Part shown: positions 22,393 through 31,389 of the stretch, one piece after another
Position numbering within the stretch: position 1 is the first letter of the stretch
Layout of the letters: each line of letters starts with the position of its first letter
NCBI RefSeq assembly: GCF_018130955.1
Contig: NZ_JAFCJM010000006.1
Coordinates: forward strand, 62,001 to 126,000
Length of the DNA: 64,000 nucleotides
Direction of reading: 5' to 3'
DNA from: Bradyrhizobium liaoningense
Lineage (GTDB): Bacteria > Pseudomonadota > Alphaproteobacteria > Rhizobiales > Xanthobacteraceae
Position numbers and translations under genes: made by a program
The notes under the pieces: model-generated
Databases searched by the model: none
What the model saw: the letters and a program-made list of their open reading frames with translations, nothing else
Told to the model about the DNA's origin: nothing

Positions 22393-23175
22393 TCAGCTCA
22401 GCGCCTTGTGCGTCATATAGAGCGCCATCAGCGCGACGAGCCCGATCATGATCCGGCGCAGCACCGATTTGCTGACGCCATTGGCCATGCGCGCGCCGAG
22501 GTCGGTTCCGATCCAAAGGCCGGCAAGAATGCCGATGATGGCCGGCCAGCCCACCATGAGCCCCTTGCTCCAGTAGATCCAGGCCGCCGGAATATTGGTC
22601 GGGATCACCGAGAAGATGAGGCTGACGAGTTGCGCCTGATGTTGCGGCACGCGCAGGCCCGCGGCCAGGCCAACCGTGATCGCGAGCCCGCCGCCGATAC
22701 CCATGAAGCCGGAGGAAAAGCCGGCCAGCGTGCCGATGAGGAACAGGGCGAGCCAGGGCAATTCACCGAGATTGCGGGCCTCGCTGCTTCCGTCCTTGCG
22801 TTCGCGACGCAGAACTAGTGCTGCGATCAGGGCAACGAGATAGACGACATAAGTCCATTGCAGGACCTGGTCGGACACGGCCGCGGCCGCGTAGCCACCG
22901 CCCGCGCCACCGACAAGAAATCCGATGCCGATCCAGACAATCCACTGCAGCGGGCTGCGGTTGCCGCTCTGCCAGTAGCGGCGCACACCGGCGAGGCCCG
23001 TTGGAGGCACCTGAGCAATCAGCGACGTGCCCTGGGCGACGTGTTGCTCCGCGCCGAGCAGCAATACGCAGAAGATGACGAGGCCGCCGCCCGGGCTCGT
23101 GCCCATGAAGCCCGATGTCAGCCCTCCGACGAGACCGACGCCGGCGCTTGCAAGCAGTTCAGGGATAGCGGACAT
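22393..23175 (-). CDS. TauE/SafE-family sulfite-exporter-like permease
   Basis: A 260-residue protein with about eight membrane helices and the TauE/SafE repeats: GFMGTSPGGGLVIFCVLLLG in the first half and GFSSGFMGIGGGLAITVGL in the second. Members export organosulfur or sulfite anions, but most are untested. It starts 3 bp after the stop of a TetR gene on the same strand, so the two form an operon. Confidence 0.82.
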   Translation of the reverse strand: MSAIPELLASAGVGLVGGLTSGFMGTSPGGGLVIFCVLLLGAEQHVAQGTSLIAQVPPTGLAGVRRYWQSGNRSPLQWIVWIGIGFLVGGAGGGYAAAAVSDQVLQWTYVVYLVALIAALVLRRERKDGSSEARNLGELPWLALFLIGTLAGFSSGFMGIGGGLAITVGLAAGLRVPQHQAQLVSLIFSVIPTNIPAAWIYWSKGLMVGWPAIIGILAGLWIGTDLGARMANGVSKSVLRRIMIGLVALMALYMTHKALS

Positions 23176-23178
23176 CGC

Positions 23179-23811
23179 TCACGTCCTCGTCCGCTGCCTG
23201 GCGACCGGCTTCGTCGTGCGAAACCCGTCGATCACGCTGCCGACCGCCACCATGCAGGCCTTGACGTCGAAGTCCTGACCCCAGCACTTTTGCAGAACAA
23301 ATCCCTGGAATATTGCGATCAGGATCCGGGCGATCGCGTCCGCACCGACGTCGCGCTTGAACAGGCCATCGTGCTGGGCGCGTTCGACCAGCGCGACGAT
23401 GACGGCGCGCGGCATGTCGATGCCTTCGACGACGCTGGCACGGACGCGACGGTTGCGCAGGGCTTCGGCCCAGCCATGGATGCCGACGCGCCGCCGCGCA
23501 TCGCCGGCGGGATCGGTGAGCCATTGCGCATAGACGTCGATCAGTGCGCGGAGTCCGTCCAACGGATCGCGCGCAGCCTGCACCACCGAATTGAGCACGG
23601 CCTCGCGACGGTGCCGGTCGTCGGCGAGTGCCTCGATCAGGTCGTCCTTGCTCTGGAAGTAGAGGTAGACCGCGCCATGGCTCAGGCCCGACCGCTTCAC
23701 GATGTCGGCCATGCCGGTCTGGTGAAAGCCGTCTTCGGAGAAGCAGGCGAGCGCCGCGTCGAGAATCTGCTGGCGGCGGCTTTCGCGCTTCTGGTCGCTG
23801 ATCTTGGGCAT
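23179..23811 (-). CDS. TetR-family repressor
   Basis: A 210-residue TetR protein: residues ~10-57 are the helix-turn-helix (QQILDAALACFSEDGFHQTG, IVKRSGLSHGAVYLYFQSKDDL), followed by a helical ligand domain. It is the first gene of the TetR-TauE operon. A perfect palindrome upstream (23895-23908) is the likely operator. Confidence 0.88.
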   Translation of the reverse strand: MPKISDQKRESRRQQILDAALACFSEDGFHQTGMADIVKRSGLSHGAVYLYFQSKDDLIEALADDRHRREAVLNSVVQAARDPLDGLRALIDVYAQWLTDPAGDARRRVGIHGWAEALRNRRVRASVVEGIDMPRAVIVALVERAQHDGLFKRDVGADAIARILIAIFQGFVLQKCWGQDFDVKACMVAVGSVIDGFRTTKPVARQRTRT

Positions 23812-23892
23812 GCCAGGCGCTTCTTAAATAACTGACAATTCGATCGGTGTTGCCCCAAAGGACCAGCAAAGCAGAGACGTAGTCCTAAAAGA

Positions 23893-23910
23893 AAACTGAT
23901 CGATCAGTCA
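23893..23910. promoter_or_regulatory. perfect 14-bp palindrome, probable TetR operator
   Basis: ACTGATCGATCAGT at 23895-23908, 84 bp upstream of the TetR start. A weaker related dyad (ACTGAC ... GATCGGT, 23832-23848) lies closer to the start. TetR operators of this size are common. Confidence 0.5.
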
Positions 23911-23954
23911 TTTTATCGAGACATGAGCCCGGCGTCAAGCCGGGTCTCCACCAA

Positions 23955-24671
23955 TCAATGCAGCACGTCGTCTTGCAGCCAGCGGCAAAGCGCAGCCGAC
24001 GTCTCGGCCGGCCGCTCCATCGGCGCCATGTGGCCCGCATTCTCGATCACAGCCAGCTTGGTGCCCGGAATGAGCGCGGCGATCTCCTCGTGCTGGGCGA
24101 GCGGGCTCCACTGGTCCTGACGGCCGACCAGCGCCAGCGTCGGGCACACGATGTCGTGAAGGAATCCGCGCGGGTCGGGCCGGTTGAGCAGAGCCTGGAT
24201 CTGGCGCTCATGCTGCTCGGGCGTGGCGCGTAAGACCATCGACTTCATGCCTGAAAGCAGCGCCTGGTCGTCCTTGTGCGCGGGATCGAGCATGCCGGGC
24301 AGCCAGCGATCCGCGAGCGCGCCCATGCCGCTGTCGTAAGCAAGCCGGACGAGCTCGGCGCGCTTCTCGACCTCGCCCTCGCGTCTGACGTGGATGCCCG
24401 TGTTGAGGAGCCCGAGGCCTACGATGCGGTCCTTGCCCTGGCGCACCATTTCGAGTGCGACGCGACCGCCCATGGAGTGGCCGATGGCGATGAGTGGCCC
24501 GGCGACTTCGCTCAGCGCTTTTGCGGCCATCGCTTCGATCGACGACTCCCTGGAGAAGTCGGCGACGACGACAGGCGCGAGCTGGGCCAGACCGGCGTGC
24601 TGTCCCGCCCAGACCTGCGCGTCACAGAGCAGGCCCGGCAAAAGTGCTATCGTCGGTTTCACGTGGATCAT
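23955..24671 (-). CDS. alpha/beta hydrolase
   Basis: A 238-residue hydrolase: LLPGLLCDAQVWAG (oxyanion loop), nucleophile elbow GHSMGGRVALEM, acidic residue in LALVGRQDQWSPL, and catalytic His in ENAGHMAPMERP. The triad is complete. Lid and length resemble bacterial carboxyl-esterase/MhpC relatives; substrate unknown. The ATG at 24671 has GAAGGG in front and lies 4 bp after csaA, so it is probably co-transcribed. Confidence 0.85.
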   Translation of the reverse strand: MIHVKPTIALLPGLLCDAQVWAGQHAGLAQLAPVVVADFSRESSIEAMAAKALSEVAGPLIAIGHSMGGRVALEMVRQGKDRIVGLGLLNTGIHVRREGEVEKRAELVRLAYDSGMGALADRWLPGMLDPAHKDDQALLSGMKSMVLRATPEQHERQIQALLNRPDPRGFLHDIVCPTLALVGRQDQWSPLAQHEEIAALIPGTKLAVIENAGHMAPMERPAETSAALCRWLQDDVLH

Positions 24672-24675
24672 CCCT

Positions 24676-25047
24676 TCAGAACAGGCGTCCGCCGTTCGGC
24701 ACCGGCTTGCTCGGCTGCACCAGCACGACCTTGCCGTTGGCATCGGGGAAGCCGAGCGTCAGCACCTCCGACACGACGGGTCCGATCTGGCGCGGCGGAA
24801 AGTTCACGACCGCCGCGACCTGCTGTCCCACCAAACTGTCCAGCGGATGGTTTTCCGTGATCTGCACCGAGCACTTGCGCACGCCGATCGTGGGTCCAAA
24901 GTCGATCCACAGCCGCCACGCCGGTTTGCGCGCCTGGGGAAACGGTTGCGCATCGACGATGGTGCCGACGCGGATGTCGACGCTGAGAAACTGGTTGAAG
25001 TCGATGGTCGGCGCGGCGCCGGCCGCAGAATCATGGGTGACGTGCAT
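24676..25047 (-). CDS. csaA: CsaA-type tRNA-binding protein
   Basis: A 123-residue protein consisting of one tRNA-binding OB-fold domain of the EMAP/CsaA type: FLSVDIRVGTIVDAQPF, WIDFGPTIGVRKCSVQIT, VVNFPPRQIGPVVSEVLTLG, ending VPNGGRLF. CsaA is reported to bind tRNA and to act as a secretion chaperone in Bacillus. Length is exact for the family. Confidence 0.88.
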   Translation of the reverse strand: MHVTHDSAAGAAPTIDFNQFLSVDIRVGTIVDAQPFPQARKPAWRLWIDFGPTIGVRKCSVQITENHPLDSLVGQQVAAVVNFPPRQIGPVVSEVLTLGFPDANGKVVLVQPSKPVPNGGRLF

Positions 25048-25136
25048 GGATGTCGTCTCGCGAATTCACAGGATGTTCGGCGAATATTGTGGGACGAACC
25101 GGAGTTTCGTACAACGCCATATCCAGCCTTAGCCGC

Positions 25137-25544
25137 ATGCGCGAGGAACGACCCTTGGAACGACCTTTGGCCACCACGATCTACGGCATCAAGAACTGTG
25201 ACACCATGAAGAAAGCGCGCGCCTGGCTCGATTCACACGGCGTCGCCTACGATTTCCACGACTACAAGGCCGCGGGCGTCGAGAAGGACAAGCTCAAGCA
25301 GTGGAGCGACAAGCTCGGCTGGGAAACGCTGCTCAACCGCGCCGGCACCACCTTCAAGAAGTTGTCCGATACCGATAAGGAAGGTCTCAACGAGAAGAAG
25401 GCGCTGGCGATGATGGTAGCGCAGCCATCCATGATCAAGCGGCCGGTGCTGGAGGTCGGCGGCAAGCTGCTGGTCGGGTTCAAGCCTGACATCTACGCGA
25501 AGGAAATCGGCGCCAAGGACACCGGCAAGGCGCGCAAGAGCTAG
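25137..25544 (+). CDS. ArsC/Spx-like protein (YffB type)
   Basis: A ~135-residue thioredoxin-fold protein: TTIYGIKNCDTMKKARAWLD has the single N-terminal Cys of the YffB/ArsC group, and IKRPVLEVGGKLLVGFKPD the cis-Pro/Arg loop. YffB-like proteins are related to arsenate reductase but usually lack arsenate activity. The start is ambiguous: ATG 25137 lacks a ribosome site, while TTG 25155 has GAGGAA 6 bp upstream and gives the usual length. Confidence 0.82.
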   Translation: MREERPLERPLATTIYGIKNCDTMKKARAWLDSHGVAYDFHDYKAAGVEKDKLKQWSDKLGWETLLNRAGTTFKKLSDTDKEGLNEKKALAMMVAQPSMIKRPVLEVGGKLLVGFKPDIYAKEIGAKDTGKARKS

Positions 25545-25552
25545 CTCAGCGG

Positions 25553-26233
25553 CTAGTTCAGCTCGACGATTTCGGTCGCAAGGCCCGCAACGGTCGGTTC
25601 GGCGAATTCGATCACGTCGGCGGCGTCGATGCGGCCGGGCGAACGATGGAAGAGATCGCGCTCGATCACCGCGCGCAGCTTCGGCCGCGGCACCGCGTCA
25701 TTTCCGCGCATCAGATTCTTGATCTCGAAGCCGCCGTCCTCGCAAAAGGTCTTCAGCGACGCGATGATGTGGCTGACCTTGTCGTCGGTCATGAATGGCA
25801 GCAGCAGTCGCTCATAGGCGACGACGCGCCCATAGATGTCATCGACGTCTGCGACGGTGTAAACGGGAAGCCTACGTGTCACGCACGCATGATAGATCGG
25901 CATGACCATGGGCGCGAGGCTCGCGCCGAGATACTGGTCGAGCCGGCGGCCCTTGCCGGGATGCCCGAAGGCGTTGGAGACGCGGGCGCCGTCGCTCTGA
26001 ATGGTAATGCTTGGCGGGGCAGAGGATGGATCGACTGTGCAATACACGAGATCGGACAGCTCTTCCTCGAGTCGCGCCGGTTGATACTCCCAGACCGCCG
26101 GCACCTTCTGGTCGCGCGCATAAAGTCGCAGCCACGTGTTGAGGAGATCACGCTGCCTGATCGATTTGACAACCGTGGGTGTGGCGCTTTCGAAATCCAA
26201 AGCAAAATTCCCGGCGAATAAAAACGCGCGCAT
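25553..26233 (-). CDS. PAS-like domain protein of the rhizobial PAS_5 type
   Basis: A 226-residue soluble protein. The middle (FGHPGKGRRLDQYLGASLAP, then RLPVYTVADVDDIYGRVVAYERLLLPF) fits the short PAS_5-type sensor fold common as stand-alone proteins in Bradyrhizobium. No output domain or catalytic motif is visible. The identification is tentative; it could also be an unrelated hypothetical. It converges on the Spx-like gene. Confidence 0.5.
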   Translation of the reverse strand: MRAFLFAGNFALDFESATPTVVKSIRQRDLLNTWLRLYARDQKVPAVWEYQPARLEEELSDLVYCTVDPSSAPPSITIQSDGARVSNAFGHPGKGRRLDQYLGASLAPMVMPIYHACVTRRLPVYTVADVDDIYGRVVAYERLLLPFMTDDKVSHIIASLKTFCEDGGFEIKNLMRGNDAVPRPKLRAVIERDLFHRSPGRIDAADVIEFAEPTVAGLATEIVELN

Positions 26234-26552
26234 TATCGTTCGTGCGTGAAAATATTCTATGAAGGCTGGCGCGGGCCGGGAAAGACCGTTAACGACAGCT
26301 TGATGAGCGGCGCTTTGCGAACCGGTCAGCGGGGCAGACGCAACGTCTGACGTCTTCGACTAAGGGCGCATGCGCGCTCCGGACGGCGGTTTGCTTTGCC
26401 CAGCTTTCCACCTTGCCTAACCCCCGTCACCTCCGGCATATTCCGCCGCCATAGGCGGCGTTCCGGGACGGGCTCCAAGGCCTGCGGAAAGCCGAGAGCC
26501 AATTAACGAAAGCCGCGCGCGACCGCGGTCGTGCGGGCAGGGGGAAATTTGT
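26234..26552. other. liv operon upstream region with a small hairpin
   Basis: No gene seen. CGCCGCC (26444-26450) and GGCGGCG (26454-26460) form a 7-bp hairpin about 90 bp before livG, and a GGGGGA ribosome site ends the region. No clear -35/-10 pair was found. Confidence 0.4.
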
Positions 26553-27308
26553 TTGGCTGATGAGTTCATTCTCGAAACGGAAGGCCTGACCAAGGAGTTC
26601 GCGGGATTTTTCGCCGTCCGCGACGTTGCGCTCAAGGTCCGCCGTGGCAGCATTCACGCGTTGATCGGCCCGAACGGGGCCGGAAAGACGACCTGCTTCA
26701 ATCTGTTGACCAAGTTCCTGAAACCGTCTGCCGGAAAAATCCTGTACAAGGGGCAGGACATCACCGCGACGGCGCCGGCCGACGTCGCGCGCATGGGACT
26801 GGTGCGCTCGTTCCAGATTTCGGCGGTATTCCCGCATCTCACGGCGCTCGAGAATGTCCGCGTCGCGCTCCAGCGCCAGCATGGCTCTTCGTTCGACTTC
26901 TGGCGCTCCAAGTCGGTGCTCAACCGCTTCAACGCCCGCGCGCTGGAATTGTTGAACGACGTCGGCCTGAGCGAGTTTGCCAATACGCCCGCGGTCGAAA
27001 TGCCCTATGGACGCAAGCGTGCGCTCGAGATCGCGACTACGCTGGCGCTCGATCCGGAAATGATGCTGCTGGACGAGCCGATGGCCGGCATGGGGCACGA
27101 GGACATCGACAAGATCGCCGCGCTCATCAAGCGCATTTCGGCGAAGTACACGATCCTGATGGTCGAACATAATTTGAGCGTGGTGGCCAATCTCTCCGAC
27201 ATCATCACCGTGCTGACGCGCGGGCAGGTGCTGGCGCAAGGCAACTACGCCGACCTCTCCAAGGACGAGCGCGTCAAGGAAGCCTATCTGGGAGCCGGTC
27301 ATGCCTGA
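26553..27308 (+). CDS. livG: branched-chain amino-acid ABC transporter ATPase LivG
   Basis: A 251-residue ABC ATPase of the LivG type: Walker A GPNGAGKTT, Q-loop FQISAVFPHLTALENV, the LivG-style signature PYGRKRALEIA in place of LSGGQ, Walker B MMLLDEPMAGM, and H-loop VEHN. It starts at a TTG with GGGGGA upstream; no better start lies nearby. First gene of livGFKHM, whose order differs from the E. coli KHMGF. It powers uptake of Leu/Ile/Val or related solutes. Confidence 0.9.
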   Translation: MADEFILETEGLTKEFAGFFAVRDVALKVRRGSIHALIGPNGAGKTTCFNLLTKFLKPSAGKILYKGQDITATAPADVARMGLVRSFQISAVFPHLTALENVRVALQRQHGSSFDFWRSKSVLNRFNARALELLNDVGLSEFANTPAVEMPYGRKRALEIATTLALDPEMMLLDEPMAGMGHEDIDKIAALIKRISAKYTILMVEHNLSVVANLSDIITVLTRGQVLAQGNYADLSKDERVKEAYLGAGHA

Positions 27309-28053
27309 GACTGCGATCGCCGAAGCGCCGGCGACAAGGGGCGGCTCGACGGGCGGCACCATCCTCGAAGTCCGCAACCTGGAAGCCTGGTACGGCGAGT
27401 CCCACATCCTTCACGGGATCAATTTCGACGTGAGGGCGGGCGAGGTCGTGACCCTGCTCGGGCGCAACGGCGCCGGCAAGACCACGACGTTGAAGTCGGT
27501 GATGGGCATCATCGGCAAGCGCACCGGTTCGGTGAAATTCAACAACCAGGACATCATCCGCACGTCCTCCGACAAGATCGCGCGGATGGGTATCGCCTTT
27601 TGTCCCGAGGAGCGCGGCATTTTCGCAAGCCTCGACGTGCGGGAGAACCTCCTCCTGCCGCCGACGGTGCGCGCAGGGGGACTGTCGCTCGACCAGATCT
27701 TCGAACTGTTCCCGAACCTGAAGGAGCGCCTTGGCAGCCAGGGCACAAAGCTCTCAGGCGGCGAGCAGCAGATGCTGGCGATCGCGCGCATTCTGCGGAC
27801 CGGTGCGAGCTTCCTGATGCTGGACGAGCCGACCGAAGGACTCGCGCCCGTCATCATCCAGCAGATCGGTCACACCATCGCGCGGCTCAAGAAGGAAGGT
27901 TTCACGATCCTTCTGGTCGAGCAAAACTTCCGCTTCGCCTCGACCGTTGCGGATCGCTACTACGTCGTCGAGCACGGCAAGATCATCGACGGATTTTCCA
28001 ATTCGGAACTGGCGGCCAACATGGACAAGCTGCACACCTATCTCGGTGTGTGA
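27301..28053 (+). CDS. livF: branched-chain amino-acid ABC transporter ATPase LivF
   Basis: A 250-residue ATPase, overlapping livG by 8 bp. Walker A GRNGAGKTTTL, signature LSGGEQQMLAIARIL, Walker B FLMLDEPTEGL, H-loop VEQN. The N-terminal ~18 residues are an extra Ala/Gly-rich extension. It pairs with LivG as the second nucleotide-binding subunit. Confidence 0.92.
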   Translation: MPETAIAEAPATRGGSTGGTILEVRNLEAWYGESHILHGINFDVRAGEVVTLLGRNGAGKTTTLKSVMGIIGKRTGSVKFNNQDIIRTSSDKIARMGIAFCPEERGIFASLDVRENLLLPPTVRAGGLSLDQIFELFPNLKERLGSQGTKLSGGEQQMLAIARILRTGASFLMLDEPTEGLAPVIIQQIGHTIARLKKEGFTILLVEQNFRFASTVADRYYVVEHGKIIDGFSNSELAANMDKLHTYLGV

Positions 28054-28107
28054 GCCGTACAGGCCGCCTGAAGAAAAACTACTAAAGGGATATTGGGGAA
28101 GCGGATC

Positions 28108-29328
28108 ATGAAGCACAGTATTTCGGCCATGTTGCTTGGCACCGCCTTGGTGTTTGGCGCGGCAGGCGGCGCAGTCGCGCAGGACAAGAACATCAAGATC
28201 GGCGTGCTCACCGACAATTCAGGGCTCTATGCCGACCTCGGCGGTCCGGGCTCGACCGTCGCGGCACAGATGGCGATCGAGGATTCCGGGCTTGCGGCCA
28301 AGGGCTGGAAGCTCGATCTGATCTCCGCCGACCATCAGAACAAGCCGGACATCGGCACCACGATTGCGCGACAATGGATCGACGTCGAGAAGGTCGACAT
28401 CTTCATGGACGTGTTGAACTCCGGCGTCGCGCTGGCGGTCAACAACGTCGTGAAAGAGAAAAACTCGATCATGATCAATACCGGCGCGGCGACGTCCGAC
28501 CTCACCAACGCGCAGTGCTCGCCGAACACGGTTCACTGGGTCTACGATACCTACATGCTGGCCAACAGCACCGGGCAGGCGCTGGTGAAGGCCGGCGGCG
28601 ACACCTGGTACTTCCTGACCGCCGACTACGCCTTCGGCCATGCGCTCGAGCGCGACACCGCCGCGGTCGTGGTAAAATCGGGCGGCAAGGTGATCGGCAC
28701 TGTCAGGCATCCGCTCAACACCGCCGATTTCTCCTCGTTCCTGCTGCAGGCGCAGGCCTCGAAGGCCAAGATCATCGGCATGGCGAATGCCGGCGGCGAC
28801 ACCACCAACACCATCAAGCAGGCGGCGGAATTCGGCATCGTCTCGGGCGGCCAGAAGCTTGCGGGCCTGCTTCTGTTCATCACCGACGTGCATGCGCTCG
28901 GCCTGAAGGTGGCGCAGGGGCTGAACTTCACCGAGACCTTCTACTGGGACATGAACGACGGCACCCGCGCGTTCTCCAAGCGCTTCTCCGGGCGCATGAA
29001 GAACAAGGCGATGCCCTCGATGGTGCAGGCCGGCGTCTATTCGGGCCTCATGCACTATTTCAAGACGCTGGAGGCAATGGGCGGCAATCCGCATGACGGC
29101 GCCAAAGTCGTGGCCAAGATGAAGGAGATGCCGACAGACGACGCGCTGTTCGGTCAGGGCACGATCCGTGCCGACGGCCGCAAGCTGCATCCCGCCTACC
29201 TCTTCGAGGTCAAGAAGCCCGAGGAATCCAAGGGGCCCTGGGACTATTACAAGCTGATCGGCACGACCCCGGGCGACCAGGCCTTCCGGCCGCTGTCGGA
29301 GAGTGCTTGTCCGCTGGTGAAGAAGTAA
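28108..29328 (+). CDS. livK: Liv-type periplasmic amino-acid-binding protein
   Basis: A 406-residue binding protein: signal peptide MKHSISAMLLGTALVFGAAG ending AVA-Q, then KIGVLTDNSGLYADLGGPGS, the type-I periplasmic binding fold of LivJ/K. It supplies the LivGFHM transporter. The specificity may be for amino acids other than Leu/Ile/Val or for aromatic or short-chain solutes, as the family is broad. The ATG at 28108 follows GGGGAAG. A close paralogue is encoded alone at 42028-43254. Confidence 0.85.
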   Translation: MKHSISAMLLGTALVFGAAGGAVAQDKNIKIGVLTDNSGLYADLGGPGSTVAAQMAIEDSGLAAKGWKLDLISADHQNKPDIGTTIARQWIDVEKVDIFMDVLNSGVALAVNNVVKEKNSIMINTGAATSDLTNAQCSPNTVHWVYDTYMLANSTGQALVKAGGDTWYFLTADYAFGHALERDTAAVVVKSGGKVIGTVRHPLNTADFSSFLLQAQASKAKIIGMANAGGDTTNTIKQAAEFGIVSGGQKLAGLLLFITDVHALGLKVAQGLNFTETFYWDMNDGTRAFSKRFSGRMKNKAMPSMVQAGVYSGLMHYFKTLEAMGGNPHDGAKVVAKMKEMPTDDALFGQGTIRADGRKLHPAYLFEVKKPEESKGPWDYYKLIGTTPGDQAFRPLSESACPLVKK

Positions 29329-29394
29329 GACCAGCCGCGCCAACAGGCGCGGCCTGGTAAAATGGCATAACGGGACCGGGTACGAGATCGATCG

Positions 29395-30264
29395 ATGCAG
29401 GCTCTCTACGCACAGTTACTTGTGGGACTGATCAACGGCTCGTTCTACGCGCTGCTGAGTCTCGGGCTTGCCGTGATCTTCGGCATGCTCAACATCATCA
29501 ACTTCGCCCATGGCGCGCTCTACATGATGGGCGCGTTCGTCGCGTATTTTCTGCTCAACAACGATTACCTCAGTATCGGCTACTGGCCAGCGTTGATCAT
29601 CGCGCCGATCGTGGTCGGCATCTTCGGCATGATCTTGGAACGGACCATGCTGCAATGGCTCACCGGGCTTGATCATCTCTATGGCCTGTTGTTGACGTTC
29701 GGTATGGCTCTGATCATCCAGGGCGTGTTCCAGAACTACTTCGGCTCGTCCGGTCTGCCCTATGCCATTCCCGACCAGCTCAGGGGCGGTATGAATCTCG
29801 GCTTCATGTTCCTGCCGATCTATCGCGGCTGGGTCGTTATCTTCTCGCTTGTGGTGTGCCTTGCCACCTGGTTCCTGATCGAGAAGACCCGGCTCGGTGC
29901 CTACCTGCGCGCCGCGACCGAGAACCCGACCCTGGTGCGGGCTTTCGGCATCAACGTGCCGCGCATGATCACGCTCACTTACGGCCTCGGCGTCGGCTTG
30001 GCCGCGCTCGCCGGCGTGCTCTCGGCGCCGATCAACCAGGTGCGGCCGCTGATGGGCGCCGACCTCATCATCGTCGTGTTCGCGGTGGTGGTGATCGGCG
30101 GCATGGGATCGATCATGGGCTCGATCATCACGGGCTTCGCGCTCGGCGTGATCGAAGGCCTGACCAAGTATTTCTACCCCGAGGCCTCCAACACCGTCGT
30201 GTTCGTGCTGATGGTGCTGGTGCTGCTTGTGAAGCCAACGGGACTGACGGGAAGGGCGGCCTGA
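29395..30264 (+). CDS. livH: branched-chain amino-acid ABC transporter permease LivH
   Basis: A 289-residue permease with eight or so membrane helices and the LivH N-terminus LLVGLINGSFYALLSLGLAV, plus the EAA-like loop near FGINVPRMITLTYGLGVGLAA. Forms the membrane channel with LivM. livM starts 1 bp after its stop. Confidence 0.9.
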   Translation: MQALYAQLLVGLINGSFYALLSLGLAVIFGMLNIINFAHGALYMMGAFVAYFLLNNDYLSIGYWPALIIAPIVVGIFGMILERTMLQWLTGLDHLYGLLLTFGMALIIQGVFQNYFGSSGLPYAIPDQLRGGMNLGFMFLPIYRGWVVIFSLVVCLATWFLIEKTRLGAYLRAATENPTLVRAFGINVPRMITLTYGLGVGLAALAGVLSAPINQVRPLMGADLIIVVFAVVVIGGMGSIMGSIITGFALGVIEGLTKYFYPEASNTVVFVLMVLVLLVKPTGLTGRAA

Positions 30265-30265
30265 T

Positions 30266-31234
30266 ATGACCGTAGTAACCGACAATACTTTGAAGGCGCC
30301 GCCGCGCGCGATGCGCGACGAAATGATCGTCTTCGTGGTGATGGCATTGCTCCTCGCCTCGGTGCCCTTCACCGGCATCTATCCGTTCTTCGTGATGCAG
30401 GCGCTGTGCTTTGCGCTTCTGGCCTGCGCCTTCAACCTCCTGATCGGTTATGGCGGTCTGCTCTCCTTCGGCCACGCGATGTTCCTCGGCACCGCCGGCT
30501 ATTGCAGCGCGCATGCGCTCAAAGTGTGGGGACTGCCGCCGGAGCTTGGCATCCTCGTCGGCGTCGCTGCGGCTTTCGCGTTGTCCATCGTCACAGGCTA
30601 CGTTTCGATCCGCCGCCAGGGCATCTACTTCTCGATGATCACGCTGGCGCTGTCGCAGCTGCTCTACTTCATCTATCTCCAGGTGCCGTTCACCCACGGC
30701 GAAGACGGCATCCAGGGCATTCCGCAGGGCCATTTGCTCGGAGTGTTCGATCTCTCCAAGCCGACGGTGCTGTACTACGTCGTGCTGCTCGGCTTCCTCG
30801 GCGGCTTCCTGCTGATCTACCGCATCATCAACTCGCCGTTTGGCGAGGTGCTGAAGGCGATCCGCGAGAACGAGCCGCGCGCGATTTCGCTCGGCTATCG
30901 CACCGACCAGTACAAGTTTTTGGCCTTCATCCTGTCGGGCACGCTGGCCGGCTTCGCCGGTTCGTTGAAGGTGTTCGTGGCGCAAAATGCTTCGCTCACC
31001 GACGTGCACTGGTCGATGTCGGGCGAGGTCGTGCTGATGACGCTGGTCGGCGGCCTCGGTACCATCTTCGGACCCGTGGTCGGCGCCTTCGTCATCATCG
31101 CCATGCAGCAATATCTCGCGAGCTTCGGTCAGTGGGTGACGGTGATTCAGGGCGCGATCTTCGTGATCTGCGTGCTCACATTCCGCCGCGGCGTGGTCGG
31201 CGAAATCGCGCATTACTTCCGCAGATCATTGTAG
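30266..31234 (+). CDS. livM: branched-chain amino-acid ABC transporter permease LivM
   Basis: A 322-residue permease: the LivM signature LLIGYGGLLSFGHAMFLGTAGY, then RQGIYFSMITLALSQLLYF and the C-terminal MTLVGGLGTIFGPVVGAFV. It starts 1 bp after livH. Last gene of the liv operon, followed by an AT-rich stretch. Confidence 0.9.
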   Translation: MTVVTDNTLKAPPRAMRDEMIVFVVMALLLASVPFTGIYPFFVMQALCFALLACAFNLLIGYGGLLSFGHAMFLGTAGYCSAHALKVWGLPPELGILVGVAAAFALSIVTGYVSIRRQGIYFSMITLALSQLLYFIYLQVPFTHGEDGIQGIPQGHLLGVFDLSKPTVLYYVVLLGFLGGFLLIYRIINSPFGEVLKAIRENEPRAISLGYRTDQYKFLAFILSGTLAGFAGSLKVFVAQNASLTDVHWSMSGEVVLMTLVGGLGTIFGPVVGAFVIIAMQQYLASFGQWVTVIQGAIFVICVLTFRRGVVGEIAHYFRRSL

Positions 31235-31331
31235 TTCGTTGATTTAATTAATAAAAAACACATCAGCAAAAGCAGTGGATGACCCGGTCCTGCGGGCGTG
31301 AGGTGGCACGCGCGCGGGCCGAAAATGGTCT

Positions 31332-31349
31332 ATGACAGTTCAGTGACAG
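31332..31349 (-). promoter_or_regulatory. Pho box in reverse orientation upstream of the DUF47-pit pair
   Basis: On the minus strand CTGTCAC-TGAA-CTGTCAT, an almost exact match to the alphaproteobacterial Pho box (two CTGTCAT repeats 11 bp apart). It lies 41 bp upstream of the DUF47 start, facing the opposite way. In Sinorhizobium the equivalent orfA-pit operon is repressed by PhoB under phosphate limitation; a reversed box near the start fits repression here. Confidence 0.6.
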
Positions 31350-31389
31350 TCCTTCCGGACCGGCCAATCTCAAACCGGCAGTTATTCCC

